The position numbers and the translations under genes are program-made. Under the pieces are notes generated by a model. It was not told the origin of the DNA and ran no database searches. It saw nothing but the letters and a program-made list of their open reading frames with translations. Positions 23,301 through 35,300 of a DNA stretch of 64,000 bases are shown piece by piece. The first letter of the stretch is position 1, and each line of letters begins with the position of its first letter. Source of the DNA: Catonia carolina (lineage: Eukaryota > Arthropoda > Insecta > Hemiptera > Achilidae); the NCBI GenBank assembly GCA_035578175.1, contig JAQMRL010000022.1, forward strand, positions 1,116,001 through 1,180,000. Direction: 5' to 3'.

Positions 23301-26300
23301 GATGGTTACACTGAAACATGTAAGTGAGGAAAGTAAAATAATAGGTGAAAGGACAATTGAATCAGTAATAATTGATCGGTGAAAACTAATAATATTTTTA
23401 TTTTTGAATTAATTATAACTAGCTGGCCCGAGTATATAAAGCCACACAATAGTTTTAATCAATATACTTAAAACAACCAATTTCACAACTACATTAACAG
23501 TTATAATGGTTTTTTTTATCAAAATATTCTATATTACATAAATTTTATGTTATATTTATTATCTGTAACAATACACTGATGTTACGAGTATGACCCTTTC
23601 AAATAAACTGAACTGGCAATGTCAAACTTTGTAAAATCTAGTAATGGCTTTAACCAAAATTGTCATTTTTGGGTTTTTTGGACGATCCCAAAAATGCCCT
23701 CTTTACAAACATGTATTGATGCCAGTGTATAAGATTGCACTTGTATACACAACCTGCAGAACGTGGGTACTACAGTACCTAAAAACATCAGTTAAAGGAA
23801 ATAAATTATATAAATTTAGATAATGTCATAGTTGTTATTGACAGTGTAATGACGAGTAAAAAATCAGCAGTCAGCATTAATATAATAATACTATGTTATT
23901 AGAAAGGCATGACAATTGCACCACATACCTCACACCAGGGCCGCTGAATTCAACCCTTATTTAACGGCCCTGACCTCACCCAGCCAACACTATCTCTCTC
24001 TAGCAGAAATGCAATCTTATACGCTGGCATTTATAAAAGTTGTTTAAATCTGTTTGGTAGAACTCTGTATTTAAGGGCAAACAGATCTCCATTTAAAATA
24101 CTTTAGACCAAATTTTGAATTTTAAATATAAATGATAAACCAACAAAACCACGTTATAGAGTAATATTATTACTCTATAACTTGGTTATAACAATTATGT
24201 AAATTAAACAATACCTGGAGATTGGCTAATTCCATAACAACAAGTGCAATCAAGTAGTCCAAGTAATGATAAATAGCAATCGAAAGAGCATTCGTTAAAA
24301 CAGAAGTAGCTGCACTAGGGTTTGCTTTAGCAACTAAGAGTAAAGCTCTAACTTTTAATGAAGGGCAAACAGAAGGGGCATCATCTAATACTTCGCTAAC
24401 AGCGTTCATTACTCCTTCATTGTCACCTTTGGCTAATAATAACTCAGCTCGCCTGTAAAATAAATTAATAAAAACTATCTCATTAAAACAAAATATTCTC
24501 ATTATTTTAAGATGAGGTATTTCACTGTCATAAAAAAATATTTTTTTAAAAATAAAAACTTGGGGAATAGAGTAAGCAAATATAGAAATTCACATAATTT
24601 GAACTCATTTGATAGCTTATATAATATTTATATCATAGTTCATGTCTGCTACCACATTATCCCTAATAATTCTTAAATGTCATATAACTGCAGCAAAAGT
24701 TTCTTCATTTACACAGATTGCACGTTCAAAAACTTTAATACAAAAAATAAGGCATATAAAAACTGAGATAAATACAATGTATTTAAAAAAAATTTAATTA
24801 TAGAGATTTTTAAATGCACTTAAATGAAACAACTTGACAAAGTAAAATTACTTCAACTCCTAAACCAATCTTCACTGTTAAAAATCCTTCACTGAAAAAT
24901 TACATGATAACCAAAGTCGAGAACAAAGGAAATAAATGTTCATATAAGTTGCTGCATGCTGTATTACTTCTATAGCTTAACGAACTAGAGACTGCAGATG
25001 AAGGCGGAGCATAGTGATCTAGATAGATCACAGCACAGAGCCAATTGACTTTTGTTAATCTTCTTTTGTGTTACCACATTGTGGTCCAGTTGTGGATGAC
25101 AGCCTAACAAAAAGTCAGCTGGACTTTGGTGGAACAGAGTGTGACTTGGCGAACGGGCAACCTCACACCCGGCCTTAGCTGTTATTGGCTAGATCTCATC
25201 TGCAGTCATTAGTTTGTCAGGGTATAAGTGAATTTTTTTATTAATTGTACTGGATACTTTGTTACAAAATTAATGAAGTAATTTTCACTAGCAAGACTAG
25301 TGCTGTGATTATTTTGGTCGTAACTTGTGAACATAAAAATATCATCTGATGAAAGTTATAAGGTCAAAAAATACATTAACAGATTTTCTAAAAGTAAATT
25401 TTATACCCAGTTTTTCTGTGATGCACACTTGCATCCAAAACAATCACTGATTCAGTGATGGTTTTGGATGCGAGTGTGCAGATAAACCATCAAACAAGAA
25501 AACAATTGTTTTAAAATTGCTTGAAAATTCTTAAATGCATTTCAAAACTGATAAAATGTACACACAAATTCAGTTTACTAGGGAAAAAGTAAAAATTATT
25601 TACCTGATCAAACTTTCCCATTTGTCTAATGTAGATAACTGAAGTACAGCACTATGTGCAACTTGCCACTGACCTTGATACAGTGCTTGTGTGTAATATA
25701 AAACTTGCTCTACAATTAACCACCAATATGAATTAGGATACATCACTCGAGCATGATCCAAAACAACGGTAGCCAGCTTATATTCACCCTAAAAAGTAAT
25801 TAAAAGAACAATACTTAATATCAGTTTTTTGGGTGCCTAGGAGGCATAGTGGTTAGGACACTAGCCTAAAAATCAGAAAGTACCGAGTTCAATTCCTGAC
25901 TAGTGCCTGGAAATTCGTCGTCGTCTTCCTTCAAGGATTAGGCACATTGCCTGTTCCGACTGCAAACTCCTTTATTAATCAATTCCATCTCTTACGAGGC
26001 CTGCCCACACTTCTCTTTCCTACTGGCTGATAGGAGATGACTGCCCTGGGAATTCTTCCATCCTCCATGCGCTCCACATGATCCTTCCAGTTTTGTTTGG
26101 TTTCCTCGATTTTCTGCCATATGGAGGGTATGTTGAACTCTTTTCTGATCTCAGTATTATGGATTCTGTCTTCCCTAGTACAACCCTTCACTGCTCTTAG
26201 GAATCGCATTTCAGCAGCCTGTAACCTGCTCCATTACTTCTTTTTATGTACCCAGGTTTCAGAACCATATAAAAGAGTGGGGATAGCCATAACTTTATAG

Positions 26301-29300
26301 AATTTCATTTTCGTTTCCCTTCTGGCTTTGTTCCTCAAGGTCCTGTTGATTGTTCCACAGATAGCTTGGAATCTATTTATTTTCATGCTCAAGTCCTGAT
26401 CCATTTAATATGTGATATCACACCCCAAATACTTGAAATGTGATACTTGTGCCAGGACTTTGTTATCAAGAACTATCTTAGACTGAATTGGATCTTTTCC
26501 CACAAAAGCCATCACCTTCGTTTTACTGAATGAGATCTTCATATTATATTCAGCACTGAGAAGATTCAATTGGTGTAATGCTTTCTGGAGATTATCTTAT
26601 GTTTCCTGCAGTATCACCTGATCGACAGCAAACCACAACGAGCTGATGGAGACTTCCGGGGCTATCCAAATGCCTGAGTGGACTTTTTGCTTCCATCTTC
26701 TACAGAGATCATCAGCATAAATGTTAAATAAAGTTGGTGAGAGCGGGCAGCCCTGTCTCAAACCAACATTTATACGAACCTCCTCTGTGAGAGAGCCTGA
26801 ACAGTTCAAGATGACAGCTGTTCCATGATACAAACTCTCTATAACTTCCACCAAGTGTATTGGAAAGCCTCTTTTGACCAATCTATCAAACAGGATATGT
26901 CTATCAACTTTATCAAACGCTTTTTCGTAGTCTACAAATGCAAGGTGCGTCTCCAAATTGAATTCAACTCGTTTTGAAATTATCTGCTTTAAAGAAAAAA
27001 CATCGTCAATGCAAGACCTGCCCTTTCTAAAGCCGGCTTGTTCTTCTAATAATAACACATCCGAGATTTTTCTGAGTCTATTGTTCAGGATTTTACTGTA
27101 TAATTTATATACATTACTCAACAAACTAATTCCTCTGTAATTATTTGTATCTTTTCTGTTACCCTTCTTAAACAGCGAGATTACTATGGCTTTTTTCCAA
27201 TCTTTAGGAATGTATCGCGAAGTCCTAGTAGACTTTATAAACTTCATTTCCTTCATTTCTTGTGACTTTTTTATTCTTTCTCCATTTGGTCCATAACTGT
27301 ATTTTTGAAACAACTAGGTAGTGATCACTTGAAATATCGCTTCCTCTATATACTCTGGTATCTCGAACTTGGCTTGCAGTTTTCTTATTCACAATAACAT
27401 AGTCAATTAATGATTTGTATCCTCTTGCTGCCCAAGTGTATTTGTAGATGTCTTTTTTTCTGAAAAAGGTATTTGTGATTTTCAGATCATTGAATGTACA
27501 AAAATCACGTAACTGTCTACCATTCTCGTTCAAGTGACATTCTCCATATGCTCCAACCACTTGTGGGATCGGTTGATTACCAACACGTGCATTTAAATCT
27601 CCAGAGACAATGACATAATCTGATTTCTTACATGATGTCAGTTGCTTCTGCAATATCTCGTAAAATTCAATAGTCTCTTCTTTTCTCCCTTCTTCTGGAG
27701 CATATACACCTATCAGTGTCAGAAAACCTCTTTCTAATTTAATCCGAACTGTCAAAATTCTTTCATTAACCCATGTATAGCTTTCTATTTTATTTTTCCA
27801 TACCCGATTGACCAAAACCATCACTCCAGCACATGCTCTTCTGCTCTGTTCTACACCACTCCATAATTCCACATAATCTCCCCAATCCTTGGTGCCCTTC
27901 AATTTTTTCTTTGTCTCTGTGATTACTGCTAGGTCTACCTTATTCTGTTTTAGCTCTTGCATCAGTTCCTCCTCCTTCCCCTTCACACCTCTCACATTCC
28001 AAGTTGCAAAAATCATCGTATCCATTATTCCAAATCGTTTTTTGTTGGCATTCCTTTTTGTTTTTCCTTTTTTTCCGGTCCTATCCCAGGCTGTTTGCAA
28101 TTTATGCCTGGAAATTATGAGTTAAAATCCATCTTTTCAGTTCCACAACCCACAGAAGTCGTTAATGACTAAACAGTTGATGCTACTTAAAACTATATTT
28201 TTAAGTTTACTTAAAACAAAATTACTGGTCATTAGAGACTATACTGAGTTTTAACTAGTTAAACAATTTCAGACCACAGCCAGGAACTGAACTTAGGACC
28301 ATTTGTTACCCAATATACTGCTCAACAACTGCAATAAGAATGAAGCAAAAATTAAAAAAAAATTTAACTTCTACTGCTACACAAATAACTTACAATGCAT
28401 ACCAGCAAGAAAAACCGGTATCTAAAAAATTTTAATTGTTGATTTTTCTATGATTGATTATATTTATTGCTTTTGGTTAATATTAATTCCCTACCTTAAT
28501 AAAAATTTAACTTAATCTTTTCCATACTACTATTACAAGTTACTAAGAGCAAAGATTTTATTATTCAATGAAGATCATGACATCTAGGATTTTTTATCAG
28601 ACAGGTTGTGTTATGGTGTGAAAATATTTTGAAACAAGCCAAGAATTGAATATCAGATTTTCTTGTTCTCATTATAAACAAATTGCTGATCCAACAATTT
28701 AACATTAGAGAATATCACTCACAATCACCTAAAATGACATACTTACAAAATCGATTAATCTGTTTGCCAAATTGCAGATAGCCTGGCTAGTTCCATCAGC
28801 GGTATGAGTAATTGAACCATCTGGAGTATCCAAATGTAACAATAACTGACTGCATAAAGCAGACATTTCTGATTTCCCATAGAGAGCCCATAATGCTGCT
28901 TTATGTGCAAAACTCATACCAAACATGTCAGGCATTGAAAACTGGCAATTCAAAACATCGCTTCGCATAACTACCTGCAATCATAAAAAAAGAATTCAAG
29001 TAAAAAAAAAATCTGGTGTGGTCTTGCCAATACAAATAATTAACAATATAACCTAACATTAGCAATTAAACATTAAAAATAAACAAAAAACTAACCTCGA
29101 TAAACATAACCTAATTTTAATCATGAATGAAAGATGCAAAATGAAAATCAACCTCAGTTTGGCTTAAAAATATGAAAAATCACTCTTTCACGCTAAACTA
29201 CGCTCTGTAAAGAAAATGTGCTAAATAAAAGTTGTAGATCTTTTAATTTCCTATAAATTTGATTTACACACTTTTGTCGTAAAATGCATACTAAGGCTGA

Positions 29301-32300
29301 AATCTTAAAAAATCGAGTTTTTTACACATTTTCGTGAAAAACCCCAGAAAATTGCTAATTACCGCTAAACTAAGCGTTATACAAAAAAAATGTTTGAAAT
29401 AAAAGTTATAGGATTTTAAATTCTCTACAACTTTTATTACATACATTTATGCGCTAAAATACACATTAAACCTGCAATTTAAAAAAAACAATTATGAGAA
29501 AACAGCCTTCCCAAGAATTTCAGCAGACATTGCGCCTACCCTATCTTGTAGAGCATAAAAAATTTAATAAACGAGGCGATTTAAAAAAATAATTTGTAGA
29601 AGCCGTTTTTGAGAAAATGGCAAAAAGTGAAAAATGACATGAATAAACTACTACTTCCAGTTGACCGATTTTGATGAAAATGTTCGTGTCGGGTCCGGTA
29701 GTAGTATCTAACATAAGTTTCAAGTTTGTACGATGTTTCGTTCTCGAGATATTCTGTTCACACACACACAGACCAATTGCTAAAAACATATTTTTTGGGT
29801 TCAGGGGGTCTGAAAATGTGTAGATCCGGTGAAAACTTGATTTTGAAAAATCGATATGAAAGTAATACTTTCCTTCCTATATATTCATATAGGCAAGAGA
29901 AAGTAATAAAGATTAATCTGGTAAAATAAGTTCATTTTTACAATCACAAAAATAAAAATTTTCCCAAACTCTTTGTACTTTTAAGGTTCAAAGTAAATTA
30001 TGGTAAGAACATACCTCAAATACTAAAGCTGGTTTACCACCAGTCATTCCAGCATACTGAGCAAATGACTGTAAGCCTAATGATGTTAAATAATTCAAAC
30101 TTAAATCACTGCACTTTGATATCGATCGTTCCATAAGAATTTCCTGTAGCAAAAAAAAGAAGAAATTATAGTCATTAACAAAACATAAAAATTGGAGCTT
30201 ACCTTATCTGTTTATTTGATCTTACAACTTCTATTACAATGCAAAAATAATATTTTTCTCAATTAGATAACAAAATGATGGTCACCTTCATGGCTAAGCT
30301 GGCAAAATACTTAAGAGCTAACCTGAAATCCTAGGTTCTATTCCTCATAAAGGATGTGGAAATTTTTTTACACTGTAATATTTTACTATACTCCTCCAAT
30401 ACAGCTGCTAGAGGTACAGATAATTAATATAAAGAGAAAAGAAATTTACAGTAAATTAAATAGAATATTAATTGTATTATCTGCTAACAGTTAGTGAAAT
30501 TAGGTTTGAAACCAGACAAGGATCCATATTGGCTTAGCAGTCAAGTACATTATCGAGTAAACCATTGAGATGGTCTAAGAATTACGTAGATTGGTTTATT
30601 ATGTTCCTCAATATCACCCAAACCTTATTTTTTCTTAACTTTAAAAAATAATTATGTTACTTTTTAAAATTTCAGCTTTTTAGTAAGTTCGAGAAGTAAT
30701 ATTTATTGCTTTTGGGCGATTATCCCTTTTCTAAACCTTAGGAATAATGAGACTATCACCCGTTTTACAGAAAACACACACACACAACACACTCCTCCAA
30801 CACAGCTACTGATTTACCAGAAATCAGTTCTGTAAACCCGAACACATTTATATATTCTGTAGGCAATGAATTAATTGGTATCCTTATTATTCCACACTCT
30901 GTTCCACCAAACTCCAGCTGACTTTTTGTTAGGCTGTCATCCACAGCCGGACCACAACGTGACAATGCAGGATTCGATTAGAAAAAGTCAATTGGCTCTG
31001 TGCTGTGATCTAGGTCACTATGCTCCTCCTTCATCTACAGTCTCTAGTTCGTTAAGCTATAATAACAATGCTTTACTTTCCTTAGTTATTACTTAAGAGA
31101 ATGGTGATGCTGATTTCCAGAACTGTAGCTCTTGAGGAAGGTTTAGAAATAATATCCACTTCGATGTCTTAGGCACAAATAACCAAAACAAATGTTTTTT
31201 TTAAATTTTTCTGTTCAGCCTGTAAGGAAGGGATGTACTAGATTTCACTGTCTAGGTGATTGGGAATTTAGAGAATTATTGATAAGCAAGTCAGTGAGGG
31301 CTTTCACATTTACATAAACAGATATTGTAGTTCACCTTGTTCTCATCACAAAGTTTGTATAACCAAGCTTGAGCATGTTGCAAACAAAAATTATCCTTAG
31401 CTTCATGAGCTAAATTAATTGCTTCTTTTAATGCATCTACCGCTGCTTTTCTGCAAAAAGAAACAAAAAACCATATTGATTTTTTCCAAGATTGATTTTA
31501 TGTATTGAATAAATAACAATTAATTCGGTACAAAAGCAAGGATAATTCATATCACTATATTAGTGTCTTAAGTCAACTTTTTTACCATAAGCATAGCAGT
31601 AATTGCAAAACAGTTAGACGTTAAACAAAAAAATAAGTCAACTTTTTATTTTACTAGTTTAGTAAGGAATGAAATGAATAAATTACCCAAACAATTGAAG
31701 GGTTGACATTATCAGAAATCAGTTCTGTAAAACTGAACACATTTATATATTCTGCAGGCAATGACTTATTTGGGCGTTAAAGAAGACGAATATGAGGAGA
31801 ATAGATGGGTTTGAGCTTTGGTTGTATAGGCGCATGCTAAAAATACCCTGAACAGATAAAGTACCCAACAAGACAGTCTTACGGAGATTGGGAACAGAAA
31901 AGGAGCTTTTTTACACCATCCAAAAAAGGAAAATGGAATATCTCGGTCATATTATGTGTGAACCAAGATATGAAATGTTTCACTTGATAATACAAGGCAA
32001 GATTCACAGGAAGAAGAAGAATTTCTTGGTTGAAGAATCTTCACAACTGGTTTCGTTGTACTTCAGCGGAGGTGTTCAGAGCTGTGGTGTCCAAAGGCTG
32101 AATAGCCCTCATGATTGCCAACAAATTAATTTTTGAAGGCCTAAGTTGTGGTTTGAGCATACAGCACACACGATGATGATTAATGATGACCAGAGTATGG
32201 TAATTGACCACACAGGATGAAAACAGGGCAGCAAAAGGAAAAAGGTGTATAGCTGCGCAACAGTAATTTAATGAAAAGTAACAGAAACAACCTTCCCAAA

Positions 32301-35300
32301 AAAATTTATTGTTTCCCTAACTACCTATAATGGGAATTCACGATAGTTCAGTCTATTAGTATATCAGGTGCTATTTAATCAGAACTCAATAAAGAAATTT
32401 AAAGGACTAATCACCTTTATGACTTCTGCGTCACAAAAATTAGAGATAGCCTACCTATTAAAAGTATTGCACATTCAAAACCAATTTAAAACCTACTTAA
32501 TTCTTAAGATTATTTTTACTTAATTCTTTACTCAAGGGTATTATTATTCTGAACTTTACAGGGTTAGTTAAATTAATGTAATGCTATAGGATTCAGTCCA
32601 TTCTATTAACTATTTTGATTACAGTACTACTTTTTATTATGATCAGAAAACTTTTTTTATTAGAAAACAGGTGCCTCCAAACAGTAGGTTAAATCCTGCT
32701 AATAAAACTCTTAAGGATTTCAACATGTTCGACAATTACATTTGCTAAAACAAGAATTAAACACTATTTTACCACGATAGTGTTTAATATTTCTGATGTA
32801 GGAAATGAACAAATATTTTTTGTAACCAATTTCACATTTTCTTCTTCATGTACCATGTCCTTTCATTGGAACATTGGTAACCACCATAGCAATTTACACT
32901 TTATTGGCAGCCAGTATAAAAAATGCACACATAATTACATACACTATACTAATCCCATAGGGATTTAGCAATGTTTTTCTTTGATCTGTACTATATTTAA
33001 TCATGTCATATGGAATATATAAATACTGTTTACTTACGATGATATTTTCCAGTACTGAATTACCTCAAATACATTTTGTTTTTGTTGATAAATTAATGAT
33101 TTTTTCATTTTAAATTACAATTAACCCACCGGGTTGGTCTAGAGGTAAAGTCGTCGCCAAAATCAGCTGATTTTCAGAGACGAAGGTTCCTGGTTCGAAT
33201 CCTAGTAAAGGTAGTTACTTTTATACAGATTTGAATACTAGACAGTGGTTACCGGTGTACTTTGATGGATGGGTTTCAATTAACCATACTCTCTCAGGAA
33301 TGGTCGGCCTGGGTCTGTACAAGACTACACCTCATTTACACGTCATACACATCATCCTCATCTCATTGGGTCATGGGGTTGCTTATTGTTCTGAATTGAA
33401 CAGATTGCAACGTACACAAATTAGGGATATATATAAAAATTACAATGAATTCCTGGACTACTTACACAGTACATTATTACTAACAAATCTGTAGTTATTA
33501 TTAGTCAACTTCAATATTATGAATAAATTTTATTGATTCTATATTATACGAAAAAACAATATTTATATTTTCAATTATCAGAATTAACAAATTTATGCTT
33601 AATTAGATACGGCAAATGGAAAATTGAATTATAAAATAACAATGACATACTTTTGTTCAAACTGAGCATGCAATATAGCAATGTTTAAAGCAGCAAATCG
33701 AAATCCTTTGTTCTTTTCTTCTTGTAACGATACAGTTGTTATTCTATCAAAATAATGATGTAAACTATCGATAGAACCACATAGTTCTTTAACTCTCAAA
33801 CAGTTTAAATAACTCAGATAATGCTGAAAGAAGAGACAAGATATTTATGTTAAAAAGTTATAAATTAGTATGTAATTATTTTATATAGTAATTATATCTA
33901 GGAGCAAAGAATGATGGAGACAAGGGGCACAAAAGAGCGATTTATTTATGTCCATGGATTTTTTTTACCACACACTCATTATCCACCCAGATGGAGAAGA
34001 TGTTTGTTTGTTGGAACAGTATCTAAAATGTTAAGATTATTAATAGCAGAAAAATAAAAAAAGTTAAAATATACACAGACTGTTATTTGAATTTGCCTAA
34101 TCCATTTTGACATGTAGAACCCTTCTTCTTGAAAAGGTGTAAAGTAGGTAGAAATCAATATAAAAGAAAACAGTGTAAACAGTTTGTCAACAATCATTTT
34201 TGTGAAAAGAACGGTTTGTTATACGTATTTAGGGGAAGGGAACATAAGAGTAAAAATTTCAGCCGATAGGTATTGGATGGGTTTGTTCTTCTGCGAGTAC
34301 TCGTAACATTCTTTTGTGTTTAAAAACTTTAAATACGCAAATATATCTTTATTACTTTGTTGTTCTAGTAAAGTATTACTTCCATCTTTTTTTCTTGTTT
34401 TGGTAAAAATAACAAAAGTTTTATTACCAGTTTAGTGGAACAAAAGAAATTACTTCTCTTGTGCTTCATAAATTCTACTTATTATTGGATTTTATATCAA
34501 AATAAATAACATGTTATCATCTTCTGGCTGAAGTAAAAAAATCTATATTTTTACAAGTATTGTATGTGAAGATACTCTCTACAACACTAATATTATTGTG
34601 TGGTGTGATATTATTAAAATATAATTCTAATAAAACATCCATAACATAACAATGTAAAAATGCCAGACCTGGTCAGGAATCGAACCTCAGACCCCTGGTA
34701 TAAAAGCCAGTTTTGCTGACCACTCAATCACCGTCAACCTATTTAAGAATCTACTAATTTTTATGAATTTTTTTCTATTCTGGTTGGTGATATTTTGGTC
34801 TGTGGGATTCCTTGTTAGCTTTGAACACTACTTAAATTCGTAATAATAATTAAATACTTTAATACGCTTTCCTTTTATAAACTAAAAAGAAAGTTTAAGA
34901 TGATTAATTTATAGTAACAATCCCGAGTATAAAACAAAAACAATAGCAATCATGAATGAGACACTTTCAAAATTTAAAAAAAAGAACTCTGAACTGATAC
35001 AAAAAAAAAATCTTCAATGACAGAGTAAATGTTTTTGAAGCACTGTAAGGAAAAAATAAACACTGCCTAGCTGCCAGTAACGAAATAACACCTATAGAAA
35101 TATGAAAGAACAATGACGCCCAAGAGGCATCAGCCATCACCACGTGTTAAAGAGGAAGGTGTACACAATTTAATTTCAGAAGACATATCTTCTTTTACTC
35201 TTACAGATACAAAAAGAAACTAAAAAAAAGACAATTACCGCTTCAGCATGTTCAGGATTTGCTTTCAGTACTTCTCTGATCTTTTGCTGTAACTGAGGTG

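Larger units (their letters stand above)
25914..28110 (-). mobile_element. RTE-type non-LTR retrotransposon, internally deleted
   Basis: Minus-strand LINE in the sense direction of APC5, in intron 9. Order of parts: endonuclease (28100-27330), reverse transcriptase (27313-26400), a C-terminal segment ending RSVGRPRKRW (25990) and a 3' end CCTAATCCTTGAAGGAAGAC with a GAC-type tandem tail at 25914-25924. The join between endonuclease and RT lacks the usual linker, and frames differ, so part of the ORF is deleted. A second member, 41316-42302, shares the CCTAATCCTT 3' end. Confidence 0.88.

Noticed and set aside
27225..28100. Endonuclease frame as a host gene
   Set aside because: Domain order and the 3' end identify an RTE retrotransposon.
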